Shown: positions 17,643 to 25,910, counted from the first letter of the stretch. The stretch is DNA of 64,000 bases from Acinetobacter pecorum (GCF_014837015.1 NZ_JACSPT010000001.1:156621-220620), one strand, 5' to 3'. Made by a program: numbers and translations. Notes: generated from the sequence alone by a model not told the origin.

Positions 17643-18155
17643 ATGGTTTATGATCAACCAATGGACATGAGTGCAATACATGCACCTGCTCAAGCGAACA
17701 TCATATTACGTTCTCAGGCTGAACAAAATCCCAAAAAACCTTCAACAGGTTCTATCCATAAAGCCGTAAGTTCAAGCAACGGTCATCGTATCAATATCGA
17801 GAAATTCACAAGCTATTTGCAGGGTATTACCCGTCGAACCAGTACCCAAAAATGCGCGCGCAGTATTCGTGTCGGGCTGCAATCTTCGGGTGCCAAAATC
17901 GTGAATCATCCGGTCGCCGCAGCAGACTGGGGAAATACCCTGATGCAATTGGGTTATAAGAAAATTAATGCTTCTTTTGATCGCCCTAAAAAAGGTGATA
18001 TCTATATTATTGATCGTACCTCAAATCATAAATATGGACACATTGCAGCATATTCAGGAACTGCCTGGGTATCAGACTTCAAGCAGAATAGTCATGCAAT
18101 CTATCGCACCAAAAACCTGACCTATAGTTACTATCGTCTGGAAACATACTTCTAA
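17643..18155 (+). CDS. Leaderless CHAP/NlpC-P60-like amidase (putative)
   Basis: A 170-residue protein with the layout of a papain-fold peptidoglycan amidase/endopeptidase. The candidate nucleophile is Cys71 in QKCARSIRVGLQSSGA, the candidate base is His133 in KYGHIAAYSGT, and a third polar residue could be Asp145 (VSDFKQN). A KKGDIYII segment precedes the His, as in CHAP domains. There is no signal peptide; residues 1-50 are polar and probably disordered. Export would therefore need another route, such as type VI secretion, or the enzyme may act on lysis. The very AT-rich upstream region suggests silencing or transfer. No same-strand immunity gene follows. The family assignment is by motif only. 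Confidence 0.62.
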   Translation: MVYDQPMDMSAIHAPAQANIILRSQAEQNPKKPSTGSIHKAVSSSNGHRINIEKFTSYLQGITRRTSTQKCARSIRVGLQSSGAKIVNHPVAAADWGNTLMQLGYKKINASFDRPKKGDIYIIDRTSNHKYGHIAAYSGTAWVSDFKQNSHAIYRTKNLTYSYYRLETYF

Positions 18156-18169
18156 AAACTGTGCAAAGT

Positions 18170-18556
18170 TCACTCTTTGAAACGTTTCGCACGGTTTTCA
18201 TAGACTGAGACTATAAATAGTCCAATCGCGGTAAAACCAAAACATTGCAGACCCAAAGCAAATTTTGTCCATTGCGCATGTTGCTCGGGCAAATAGCCGA
18301 ATAGGGTAATTAAGGCAATGATGGGAATGACCCGGCTCAAGGCATTAAAGCCATTTGCATAGGGATTGGACTTCGAAATTTTTAGGCGGGAATGGTGCAA
18401 TAAATGTACAGCAATACCAATCGCTAAACTCACGCCAACAAATACCGAACCTAACTGAGCCACAGTTGATGCTGCATAAATCAAGATACAGGTCGCAATA
18501 ATGACCATCAGCTTGATTTGACGGGTACAGCGTTCCGAATACCAGAACTCAAGCAT
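18170..18556 (-). CDS. Small 'MLEFW' membrane protein, second of a tandem pair
   Basis: A 128-residue integral membrane protein with four predicted hydrophobic helices. It begins MLEFWYSERC and is a diverged paralogue of the gene just upstream: both share MLEFW, a SKxNP-like segment in the middle (SKSNPYANGF) and a following PIIALI helix. Its ATG (18556) overlaps the stop of the upstream gene by eight bases (ATGCTTGA), indicating translational coupling. The longer reading frame from 18637 is rejected because the extra residues overlap the paralogue's coding sequence. Family and function not recognised. Confidence 0.75.
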   Translation of the reverse strand: MLEFWYSERCTRQIKLMVIIATCILIYAASTVAQLGSVFVGVSLAIGIAVHLLHHSRLKISKSNPYANGFNALSRVIPIIALITLFGYLPEQHAQWTKFALGLQCFGFTAIGLFIVSVYENRAKRFKE

Positions 18557-18941
18557 GGGGTGAACCCGAATCTGATTTATTCTGATTGAGCAGGGACAGG
18601 GGAGAAAACAGGCAAATCGCCAGAGCCATAAAGGCAATACCTTGCGCGCCTGGAATCAGGATTTCACCCTGCTGCATGTTCATAAAAACTAAAGCAAGCA
18701 ATAAGGCAATTGGAATCCAGGTCAGGAGTCTATACAGCAAGCCAGTCGGATTTTTACTGGCAAAGTGGATTTTACAGTAACGGCAAATCAGAAAAACAAT
18801 GCCGGTACCGACAAACATCAGAATCGCATCTAAGGGCAGCGGCTCCATCCAGTACAAGCCTGCAGCTGCCATAGCAATCACAATAAAAATCAACAGTTTT
18901 TTGAGAACAGATACCTGCGGATTAAACCAGAACTCAAGCAT
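18549..18941 (-). CDS. Small 'MLEFW' membrane protein, first of a tandem pair
   Basis: A 130-residue integral membrane protein starting MLEFWFNPQVSV, with about four hydrophobic helices: LLIFIVIAMAAAGLYW, an AILMFVGTGIVFLI segment, WIPIALLLALVF and IAFMALAICLF. A SKNPTGLLYR loop matches the position of SKSNP in the downstream paralogue. The first 15 coding bases after ATG are nearly identical in the two genes, consistent with a local duplication. Function unknown; converges on the amidase gene. Confidence 0.75.
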   Translation of the reverse strand: MLEFWFNPQVSVLKKLLIFIVIAMAAAGLYWMEPLPLDAILMFVGTGIVFLICRYCKIHFASKNPTGLLYRLLTWIPIALLLALVFMNMQQGEILIPGAQGIAFMALAICLFSPLSLLNQNKSDSGSPHA

Positions 18942-18991
18942 AATAATGAAAAAATAGAAGAGATAATCGGCACTTTAGCATATTTTGGATA

Positions 18992-19018
18992 TAAAAAAGC
19001 GAGGCCTTTGCCTCGCTA
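18992..19018 (-). terminator. Terminator of lgt
   Basis: GCGAGGC (18999-19005) pairs with GCCTCGC (19010-19016); T6 follows on the minus strand. Confidence 0.85.
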
Positions 19019-19033
19019 AATTCAGCTCTTTTC

Positions 19034-19843
19034 TTAGCTATTTTTTTGTGGGCCCCAGTCATAAATTTTCTTCTGGTAGGCATACCACATCATCCACAAG
19101 CCAATCAGGATCATTGGCAGACTCAGGAATTGTCCTTTGCTCATCCAGCCAATAAACAGCTGGCCATTGTCCGGCTCACGGAAGAACTCGACCACAAAAC
19201 GTGCCAGACCGTAACCGATCAGGAACAATGCCGAAACTGCCATACGCGGACGCGGCTTGGAACTAAACCACCACAGCACAATAAACAGGATCAGACCTTC
19301 ACACAATGCCTGATAGAGTTGAGATGGATGACGCACCAGTTGCAGCGGATCGGTCGGAAAAATCATGCCCCAGGCAAAGTTTGGATCGGTCACCTGACGG
19401 CCATACAGTTCACCGCCAATAAAGTTGCCAATCCGGCCAAACATCAACCCTGTCGGCACGCAAGGTGCGATAAAATCCAGGGTCTGGAACCAGGTCATCT
19501 TATATTTCTTGCACCACCACAACATGGCCAGAATCACACCGAGGAAGCCACCATGGAAACTCATGCCGCCAGTCCAGATCTGGAAGAGCCATAAAGGGTC
19601 GGCCAGGAACTGGGAAAAACCGTAGAATAAAACATAGCCCACACGGCCACCAATGATTACACCCAAAGCACCAAAGAAAATCAGATCCGAGACCATATCT
19701 GGCGTCCAGCCACGCTGTTTAGCGCGATAAGTTGCCAGTCCCCAGGCAAATAGAAAAGCCAAGAGGTACATGAGTCCATACCAGTGGACTTGCAAAGGCC
19801 CGAGCGAAATCGCAACGGGATCAATGTTTGGATAGGTGAGCAT
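19034..19843 (-). CDS. lgt: Prolipoprotein diacylglyceryl transferase
   Basis: Inner-membrane enzyme that transfers diacylglyceryl from phosphatidylglycerol to the lipobox Cys of prolipoproteins, the first step of lipoprotein maturation. The 269 residues contain seven membrane segments, the MSFHGGFLG motif near residue 95, the Lgt signature [14 protein letters not shown] near 137, and [12 protein letters not shown] near 175. It would process the several lipoproteins encoded in this window. It stands between a terminator and a divergent NRDE gene. Confidence 0.97.
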   Translation of the reverse strand: MLTYPNIDPVAISLGPLQVHWYGLMYLLAFLFAWGLATYRAKQRGWTPDMVSDLIFFGALGVIIGGRVGYVLFYGFSQFLADPLWLFQIWTGGMSFHGGFLGVILAMLWWCKKYKMTWFQTLDFIAPCVPTGLMFGRIGNFIGGELYGRQVTDPNFAWGMIFPTDPLQLVRHPSQLYQALCEGLILFIVLWWFSSKPRPRMAVSALFLIGYGLARFVVEFFREPDNGQLFIGWMSKGQFLSLPMILIGLWMMWYAYQKKIYDWGPQKNS

Positions 19844-19936
19844 TCCTGTTCCTTGTGATTCTGTTTTGCACAGATTTTAGCTGAAAGCAAAGAAAAATGT
19901 TGTACATTCAATGTGTAAAGATCGAGGGCATCAATT

Positions 19937-20716
19937 ATGTGTATTGTGGCATTGGCTTGGCAGGTTCTGGATCAGACCCCAGTATGTCTGATTTCAAATC
20001 GTGACGAGTTTTATCAACGTCCCACGCATGGCTTATATGAATGGGAAAATAGTCCGATTATTGCTGGGCAAGATTTACAGTCTGGTGGTACCTGGATGGG
20101 CATTACGGCTTCAGGAAGATGGGCGGTGATCACCAATTTTCGCGACGGACAGGACAAAAAACACTATCCAACTTCACGTGGACATATTATTCAGGACTTT
20201 TTAAATTCTGACTTAACTCCGATTCGTTTCGCGCAAGATCTGGAACAGAGACAGCGTGACTATGCCGGTTTTAACCTGTTTATTGGCGATCGGGATCAGG
20301 CTGTATATATGAGCAATCGCGGTGAAGCACCGCACGTACTGGCCCATGGGGTCTATGTCGTTTCAAACGGATTGATGAGTGAAGACTGGTACAAGACCCG
20401 GCATTTGCGGAAACGCTTTACCCAGGAACTATTACCGATGCTGCAACAACAAAAGATTGCAGAAGCGGAACTGTGTCATGCAGTCTGGGATATTCTGGAA
20501 GATGAACGCAAGGTGATTCCGGAGCTGCTGCCAGATACCGGTATCTCGGTGGAAATGGAACAACTGCTATCTTCGACTTTTATCCAGAGTCCGGCCTATG
20601 GTACCCGTTGCTCCAATTTTTTGAGAATGCAGCAGGGACAATGGCACTGGATCGAAAAGTCACAACAAGGTGCGACCGCAGGCCAAATTATTGAAAAAAT
20701 AATCAAACTAAAATAA
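19937..20716 (+). CDS. NRDE-family protein
   Basis: A 259-residue protein of the NRDE (TANGO2-like) family, named from the Asn-Arg-Asp-Glu motif, visible as LISNRDEFYQRP at about residues 17-28. The N-terminal Cys2 (MCIVALAW) could become an N-terminal nucleophile after Met removal, as in Ntn hydrolases; this is inferred from the fold family. Other family features are GGTWMGITASGRWAVITNFR and GFNLFIGDRD. Bacterial function is not established; a role in haem or lipid handling has been discussed for eukaryotic relatives. A terminator follows. Confidence 0.88.
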   Translation: MCIVALAWQVLDQTPVCLISNRDEFYQRPTHGLYEWENSPIIAGQDLQSGGTWMGITASGRWAVITNFRDGQDKKHYPTSRGHIIQDFLNSDLTPIRFAQDLEQRQRDYAGFNLFIGDRDQAVYMSNRGEAPHVLAHGVYVVSNGLMSEDWYKTRHLRKRFTQELLPMLQQQKIAEAELCHAVWDILEDERKVIPELLPDTGISVEMEQLLSSTFIQSPAYGTRCSNFLRMQQGQWHWIEKSQQGATAGQIIEKIIKLK

Positions 20717-20727
20717 GTGCCAGATAT

Positions 20728-20758
20728 AAAAAATGCCGACATCTGCCGGCATTTTTTT
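20728..20758. terminator. Terminator between NRDE gene and phoX
   Basis: ATGCCG (20733-20738) pairs with CGGCAT (20747-20752), followed by T6 on the plus strand. Confidence 0.78.
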
Positions 20759-20770
20759 CACAACCGCTGT

Positions 20771-23011
20771 TTATGCTGTCGCTTGCTCCAAAGCTTCACC
20801 CGCAATAGCGCCGCCATCTTTACGGGTAATCACCACAGTGGCAGAGCGAGGTACTTTGCCTAAACGGCTATAACGCTCGCTTTGGTTGGCTGGCCATGCA
20901 CCCCCGGGATGCTGGACATTGACGAAAATCGCCTTGTAGTCCGGGGTAATGGTCACACCGGTAATTTCACAGCCTGATGGGCCGGTGAGGAAACGGCGAA
21001 CCCGATCATTCTTCAGCTTGGCACCGACAAAGGTTGCTTGTCCTTCAGCCTTTGTGCTGGCAGCAAGCGCTTTGGTTCCATCACCTACTTTACCTGGCAG
21101 TGCTGCCAGCATCATACAGTTGGTTTCATCGGTATACTGACCATCATCGGTCTGAATCCAAAGAATTCCGCGCGGATCGAACCACATGCCATCCGGGCTG
21201 GAGAAGTCATTTAGATCATCAAGACCTGACAGGTTGATGTTGGATGCAGCACGCGCTTCTGCACCGAACAGGAAGATATCCCAGGCAAATGCAGTGGCAT
21301 TGACTGTATTCTCAGTTTCACTAAAACGGATGATATGACCATTCATATTGCCTGAATTGCTGGCACTTGAACCCTTGAAGTCAATATAGCTACGCGGATT
21401 GGCTGCATCAGTCGGGTAAGCACGCCCACGATTACCGTTGTTGGTAAGCGTTACATAGACTTCGCCATTTTCCGGGTTTACTGCTACCCATTCCGGACGA
21501 TCCATTTTAGTGGCTTGAACATAGTCGGCCGCCAGACGTGCATGCACGACAATATCCGCCTGGTCTTTAAATGGATACACCGGATTTGATGCATCCAGGC
21601 CATTTTTACCATGGCTGAGTTCTAGCCATTGACCGGTACCATCCTCCTTGAACTGGGCGACATATAAGGTACCTTGATCCATATATTTATCACCGGCTGC
21701 ATAACCGCCGTTGACGTCTTTAGGATCCCATTTTGCATCCGATACAAATTTGTAGATATATTCACCGGTTGCATCATCACCCATATAGAATGCGAGCGGC
21801 TGACCGGGTACAGGATTACTGCAACGGCAATCTTCATGGGCAAAACGACCCAGTGCAGTACGCTTTACCGGACGGGCACTGGCACTGAACGGATCAATTT
21901 CAACAATAAAACCACAGGTATTCATGGCATTACGGTAGTCAGTAAGGGCACTGCCATCCGCCTGTGCAGTAATATTCCAGCGGTCATACAGATCGCGCTC
22001 ACCTGTCAGTTCAGCATCGGTTTTATCCCAGCGATACTGGCTGGTTGCCGGACCGCCACGACCATAACGCGACAAAGCAACTTGCTCGGCATCTGTACGT
22101 ACATCGCCTTCGTCACGGGAGAAATAGCCGCTCCAGTTTTCTTCCGCAGTCAGATAAGTTCCCCACGGGGTATAACCATTACCACAGTTGGCAAAGGTAC
22201 CGCGCGTCAGGGTGCCTGCAGGCGAAAAACGGGTTTTCATCAGGTCTGAACCGCGTGCCGGACCACGTAATTCCATTTCAGTGGCAGCGGTAATACGGCG
22301 GTTAAATGGCGAGTTCAGGTTGATTTTGACGGCCTGAGTGTTTGGGTCTTTCTGGATTTCGACCACTGATACCCCGTGTGCATTTACTTCACGTAAAATC
22401 TGGTCTTCAGGTCGTTTACCATCTACCGTAATCGTACCGCCTGGCGTGTGTAACTGCGATTGTTGCAGATACTCATGGTTCAGCACCAACAAACCTTGGT
22501 GTGACTGTTTTGCAGCATAATTTTTCTTCTGTGGATCCATACCGAAGAAGGACATGCCGTCATGGTTGTCCCCGGCACGGAACTGATAAGAAGCACCTGA
22601 TGGAAGCTCTGTATCCAATTTTTCTGGCACACTGCTATTGATTGGATCGCCGACGGCATAGAGTACATTTAACTCATAGCCTTCTGGCACCGTAAAAAAG
22701 TTCTGGGTGTTTTTCTTGACCGCCTCAAACGCCAACTTGCTTGGACGTTGCGCCAGATCGCTCCAGGCGTGCTGATCTACTGGTTTTTCATTGGCTGGTG
22801 GTGTTTCTGGTGCAGAATTATCATCGTCATTGTCATCTGAACAGCCACTGACCGACGCAGCAAATGCCAATGCCATGGCACCACTGCCTGTTTTTGCAAT
22901 AAAGCTACGGCGGTTCATGTGTTGATTCAGGATCGTTTGGAAGTGGGTATTGTTGGAATTATTACTGTCTTCAATCAGATCCTGGCAAGGTATCATGTCT
23001 TCGTTTTTCAT
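20771..23011 (-). CDS. phoX: PhoX-family alkaline phosphatase, Tat-exported
   Basis: PhoX (DUF839) Ca2+/Fe-dependent phosphatase of 746 residues that releases phosphate from organic esters outside the cytoplasm. A 32-residue polar N-region typical of PhoX precedes a twin-arginine signal, MNRRSFIAKTGSGAM, with a hydrophobic core ending SVSGC followed by an Asp-rich linker. The Cys looks like a lipobox, so it may be a Tat lipoprotein. Family landmarks include NHEY (LLVLNHEYL), CGNGYTPWGTYLTAEENWSGYF, FAHEDC and WVAVNPENGEVYVTLTNN. It lies about 200 bp upstream of tatC's end, on the same strand as tatABC, and carries PhoB-type repeats upstream. Together these suggest phosphate-starvation induction. 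Confidence 0.92.
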   Translation of the reverse strand: MKNEDMIPCQDLIEDSNNSNNTHFQTILNQHMNRRSFIAKTGSGAMALAFAASVSGCSDDNDDDNSAPETPPANEKPVDQHAWSDLAQRPSKLAFEAVKKNTQNFFTVPEGYELNVLYAVGDPINSSVPEKLDTELPSGASYQFRAGDNHDGMSFFGMDPQKKNYAAKQSHQGLLVLNHEYLQQSQLHTPGGTITVDGKRPEDQILREVNAHGVSVVEIQKDPNTQAVKINLNSPFNRRITAATEMELRGPARGSDLMKTRFSPAGTLTRGTFANCGNGYTPWGTYLTAEENWSGYFSRDEGDVRTDAEQVALSRYGRGGPATSQYRWDKTDAELTGERDLYDRWNITAQADGSALTDYRNAMNTCGFIVEIDPFSASARPVKRTALGRFAHEDCRCSNPVPGQPLAFYMGDDATGEYIYKFVSDAKWDPKDVNGGYAAGDKYMDQGTLYVAQFKEDGTGQWLELSHGKNGLDASNPVYPFKDQADIVVHARLAADYVQATKMDRPEWVAVNPENGEVYVTLTNNGNRGRAYPTDAANPRSYIDFKGSSASNSGNMNGHIIRFSETENTVNATAFAWDIFLFGAEARAASNINLSGLDDLNDFSSPDGMWFDPRGILWIQTDDGQYTDETNCMMLAALPGKVGDGTKALAASTKAEGQATFVGAKLKNDRVRRFLTGPSGCEITGVTITPDYKAIFVNVQHPGGAWPANQSERYSRLGKVPRSATVVITRKDGGAIAGEALEQATA

Positions 23012-23079
23012 TTTAAAGTCCCAATTAAAAAGTAAGTGCTTGGTGGTGTAGAAGTTTTCAATACCTTAAGCTTGGGATG

Positions 23080-23106
23080 TGACAGTAATCTTAAGAAAAT
23101 ATGACA
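23080..23106 (-). promoter_or_regulatory. Candidate Pho box upstream of phoX
   Basis: On the minus strand two perfect TGTCA elements lie exactly 22 bp apart (23102-23106 and 23080-23084), with a degenerate middle element at the 11-bp step. This is PhoB phasing. The site lies about 70 bp upstream of the phoX start. Confidence 0.62.
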
Positions 23107-23206
23107 TTAAAATTAAATAAATCAGTGTTTTATTAATTATATAAAATAAAAAGACAGCCAAGGCTGCCTGAACAGATAGATGAGTTCTTGTTTTGGCGGG
23201 TTGTTA

Positions 23207-23983
23207 TTATTCGGTCTTTAAACGACGTTTTTCGATCAGTTTTCCTGCCAGTAAACCCAGTTCAAACAGTAGCCACATGGGAACAGCCAGCATAATCATC
23301 GACAGGGCATCTGGAGGTGTGACGAACATTGCCACAAAGAAGCAGCCCACAATAATAAAGCGCCGTTTCTCGATCAGCGTCTGTGTTGAAACTGCGCCAA
23401 TCAGGATCAGAACCAGGGTAATAATGGGGATTTCAAAGGTAAAACCAAACACCAGAAACAGCTTTAAACAGAAGCTGAGATAACTGTTGATATCGGTCAT
23501 CGGGGCCACAGTTTCCGGCGAAACACTGATAAAAAAATGCAGTATCGAAGGTAATGCCACAAAATAGGCGAAGCTGATGCCGGTATAAAAAAGCACGATA
23601 CTGCCGACCAAAAGCGGCAAGGCCAGACTCTTTTCCCTGACATACAGTGCAGGCTTAATAAAGCTCCAGAGCTGATACAAAATAAACGGCATCGCGATCA
23701 TCAGCGCGACAAAGAAGTTCAGCTTAAACGGGGCCATGAAGGTTGCGGTGACATCCGTGGCAATCATGGTCGAGCTGGCGGGCAATTGTGCCCGTAGTGG
23801 TTCAGACAGCCTTTGATAAGTCTGATTGGCAAAGGGCAGTAGACAGAAAAACAGGCCAATCAGGATCACAACCACTTTAAAAAGATGCTTTCTTAATACC
23901 ACCAAATGCTGGGTGATTGGCATCTGTTCCAGGTTCAGCGGTGCAGCATCATTGGAGGCTGGTGTGGTTGGCAAGGTTGTCAT
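23207..23983 (-). CDS. tatC: Sec-independent translocase subunit TatC
   Basis: Multispanning receptor of the twin-arginine translocase that recognises the RR motif of folded cargo. The 258 residues have six membrane helices and the conserved MPITQHLVVLRKHLFK start (the family's HLxELR region, degenerate here), FMAPFKLNFFVALMIAMPFILYQLWSFIKPALY, the central FxFGFTFEIP motif, and MFVTPPDALSMIMLAVPMW. ATG at 23983 overlaps the tatB stop by ATGA, and GGTGG lies just upstream, so the longer frame to 24010 is rejected. Last gene of tatABC; its cargo PhoX is encoded next door. Confidence 0.96.
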   Translation of the reverse strand: MTTLPTTPASNDAAPLNLEQMPITQHLVVLRKHLFKVVVILIGLFFCLLPFANQTYQRLSEPLRAQLPASSTMIATDVTATFMAPFKLNFFVALMIAMPFILYQLWSFIKPALYVREKSLALPLLVGSIVLFYTGISFAYFVALPSILHFFISVSPETVAPMTDINSYLSFCLKLFLVFGFTFEIPIITLVLILIGAVSTQTLIEKRRFIIVGCFFVAMFVTPPDALSMIMLAVPMWLLFELGLLAGKLIEKRRLKTE

Positions 23984-24402
23984 ACGGCCACCTTTATATC
24001 TGTATAGCAAGGTTTAGACATTACGTTTTGAGTTGCTAGAGGCTGGGGTAAATACACGGAGGATACGGGCTGTTGCACCGGCTGATAGCTGAGCAAGGGT
24101 TGAGCAGGCTGAGGTTTTATTTTTAGTTGATCAGCTGCAATCGGCTGCTGTAAATCTGCCATTTGTGCTTGCATCCTGGCTTCCAGTTCCTGAATTCGTT
24201 GCATTTCAGCCTGCATCTGTTCACGCAATTCGGACAAGCGTAATTCACGATCAAGGTCATTCTGAACATTGCTCACCATACGCTTGATCTTGCCGTACCA
24301 TGTTCCGACAAAACGTACTGCTTCCGGAAGTTTGTCTGGTCCAAGAACCAAAAGTGCAATAATTCCGAAAATCAGCAGCTCGGTCATTCCAATATTGAGC
24401 AT
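23980..24402 (-). CDS. tatB: Sec-independent translocase subunit TatB
   Basis: A 140-residue single-span protein: the N-terminal helix LNIGMTELLIFGIIALLVLGPDKLP (split here by reading, about residues 2-26) includes the TatB-defining Glu8 and the conserved GP hinge. An amphipathic helix follows (AVRFVGTWYGKIKRM), then a long charged coiled-coil region (about 45-90) and a Gln/Pro-rich tail. It works with TatC as the substrate receptor. Ends with a 4-bp overlap into tatC and begins nine bases after tatA. Confidence 0.95.
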   Translation of the reverse strand: MLNIGMTELLIFGIIALLVLGPDKLPEAVRFVGTWYGKIKRMVSNVQNDLDRELRLSELREQMQAEMQRIQELEARMQAQMADLQQPIAADQLKIKPQPAQPLLSYQPVQQPVSSVYLPQPLATQNVMSKPCYTDIKVAV

Positions 24403-24411
24403 AGCGAACTC

Positions 24412-24630
24412 TTAACTTTTAGCCGAATGTTCAGAGGTTTTGACCTGGGCATCAATGGTACGTGGCTCTGCAAGCTTGGCCTGTTCAGCCTCTTCATCCT
24501 TGACTGATTTTTTAAAGTCTTTAATCGCGCCGCCCACGTCTTTACCCAGATTTTTAAGTTTGGATGTGCCAAACAATAAAATCACCACAATTGCAAAAAT
24601 CAGCACATGCCAAATTGATAATCCTGCCAT
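24412..24630 (-). CDS. tatA: Sec-independent translocase subunit TatA
   Basis: A 72-residue pore-forming Tat subunit with the standard pattern: transmembrane helix [18 protein letters not shown] at about 4-21, the FG hinge, then the amphipathic helix [19 protein letters not shown] and an acidic tail. AGAGGATAA precedes the ATG. First gene of tatABC, with a four-step PhoB-like repeat array 46-83 bp upstream. Confidence 0.96.
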   Translation of the reverse strand: MAGLSIWHVLIFAIVVILLFGTSKLKNLGKDVGGAIKDFKKSVKDEEAEQAKLAEPRTIDAQVKTSEHSAKS

Positions 24631-24675
24631 TAGTTTATCCTCTATATTTCATGCACCTATCTCAGCAGGCTTGTA

Positions 24676-24713
24676 TGACAGTGGAGTGACGCTTTGATGA
24701 CAGTTTGCCGACA
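24676..24713 (-). promoter_or_regulatory. Candidate Pho box array upstream of tatABC
   Basis: On the minus strand four PhoB-like elements recur every 11 bp: TGTCG (24709-24713), TGTCA (24698-24702), CGTCA (24687-24691) and TGTCA (24676-24680). The strict 11-bp phase matches tandem PhoB binding. The array is directed toward tatA. The -10 element is weak to my eye. Confidence 0.6.
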
Positions 24714-24816
24714 CGGCAGCAGGAGAATGAATCACTCATATAAAAAATTTCGTAATTCAATGAAAAATATACTGTGCTAGCATACAGCCTGATCTGGAAA
24801 TCTCAGCAGCATTGTC

Positions 24817-25698
24817 ATGGCCTTGATTCTTCCCCTCCTGTCTTTTCTGACTGGTTATTGGGGGGTGCAATATTTAAAACCGATTCGACCTTTTTTAGCT
24901 GCTTTATTGGCCCGAGTACTGATTCCAGTACTGATTATCTATAACATGGTGTTTTACCAAGAGGGCAGTTTGTGGCTGATAGCCTTCAGCTTTTTCTGTT
25001 CCTGCGTATTCTTTGCCTTGTTTTATTTCATCCTAAAAAATAAACTGCGTGCTTTATGTTTGAGCTATTTAAACGGGGCATGGCTGGGGATTCCTTTTGC
25101 ACTGGCAGTTTTTGGCCCGCAAGCGACCAGTACCGTGGTGGCCCTGTACATCGGTGGTTCCTTGTTTGGCAATGTCTGTGCGGTAATGGCAGTCAGTGAA
25201 GCCAGACAAGATAGTGGCTATATTTTAAAAAATGTACTGCTCTCACCACCTGTGGTAGCACTTTCGGTGGCAGCTTTATTGTCATTTTGGGATTTGAGTC
25301 ACTGGCAGCAAGTGCCTTGGATAGAGATACTGTATCAGGCCAATAAAGTGCTGGTGACTTTTAGCGGCATGTGTGTGCTGGGAATGTGGCTGAGCAATGT
25401 GCGGATCAGCCGCTTCGATTTAATGCGTAGTCTGCAAATGATTTTTTATAGAGGGCTGTTTGCAGTTTTGCTGTGTGGCGCAGCTTATTATTATTTACCT
25501 ATTCCGCAGCAGACGCTGACTTATGCGGTAATGCTGATGTTCTTTTTATTGCCGCCTGCAGCCAATATTGTGGCGCTGGAAACCCATTATCAGGGAACAG
25601 GCCATTCCGCCAAATATATTGCTTCGGGGACTTTGGCCAGCGCGATCTTGATTGCCTTATATGGAGCAGTGGTGCATGTATTGATGCCTCATCTATAA
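24817..25698 (+). CDS. AEC-family (auxin efflux carrier-like) permease
   Basis: A 293-residue integral membrane protein with about ten hydrophobic helices arranged as two halves, consistent with the AEC/BASS-like permease fold. Landmarks are the N-terminal LLSFLTGYWGVQYLKPI, an early LLARVLIPVLIIYNMVF helix, LNGAWLGIPFALAVFGP (the NxGxxGxP-like motif of AEC members) and FFLLPPAANIVALE near the C-terminus. Bacterial members export or import small carboxylates such as malate or malonate; the substrate cannot be told. Transcribed divergently from tatABC. Downstream comes a block of dispersed palindromes, one of which, at 25780-25805, can act as a terminator. Confidence 0.82.
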   Translation: MALILPLLSFLTGYWGVQYLKPIRPFLAALLARVLIPVLIIYNMVFYQEGSLWLIAFSFFCSCVFFALFYFILKNKLRALCLSYLNGAWLGIPFALAVFGPQATSTVVALYIGGSLFGNVCAVMAVSEARQDSGYILKNVLLSPPVVALSVAALLSFWDLSHWQQVPWIEILYQANKVLVTFSGMCVLGMWLSNVRISRFDLMRSLQMIFYRGLFAVLLCGAAYYYLPIPQQTLTYAVMLMFFLLPPAANIVALETHYQGTGHSAKYIASGTLASAILIALYGAVVHVLMPHL

Positions 25699-25727
25699 AA
25701 GTTCACCCTTTGCAAAAAGGGATTTAG

Positions 25728-25895
25728 AAATCTCCCTCTGCCTTATGGGAGAGGGTCGGGGTGAGGGTAGAATCCCTCCCCACCTCTCTTTTTAAAGAGA
25801 GGTGGTTTTTTTCTATTTTCCTAAGGGTGAGTGATATTTTTATAATTACCTCTCCCTTGCGCAGCAGTGCTGCTCATCTCCTAGAAGGAGAGGGA
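25728..25895. repeat. Dispersed palindromic repeat block (copy 2)
   Basis: Three adjacent inverted repeats: CTCCCTCT...GGGAGAGGG around 25730-25756; the perfect 26-bp palindrome at 25780-25805 (CCACCTCTC arm, followed by a T7 run); and CCTCTCCCTT...AAGGAGAGG at 25849-25893, which contains GCAGCAGTGCTGC. Segments TACCTCTCCCTT, AGCAGTGCT and CTAGAAG recur in the same order at 63690-63735. The block lies wholly between the permease gene and rdgB. Confidence 0.75.
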
Positions 25896-25910
25896 AAAAA
25901 TATGGAAAAC

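Noticed and set aside
18170-18941. Immunity genes for the leaderless amidase
   Set aside because: They are on the opposite strand, are multi-span membrane proteins without the periplasmic form usual for amidase immunity proteins, and are duplicated. Kept only as an open possibility.
19046-19594. 182-codon plus-strand frame opposite lgt
   Set aside because: It lies entirely antisense to a clear lgt gene, lacks family motifs and a ribosome-binding site, and has the His/Gln-rich composition of an antisense shadow.
21674-22249. 191-codon plus-strand frame opposite phoX
   Set aside because: Shadow of the PhoX coding sequence; no recognisable domain, no ribosome site.
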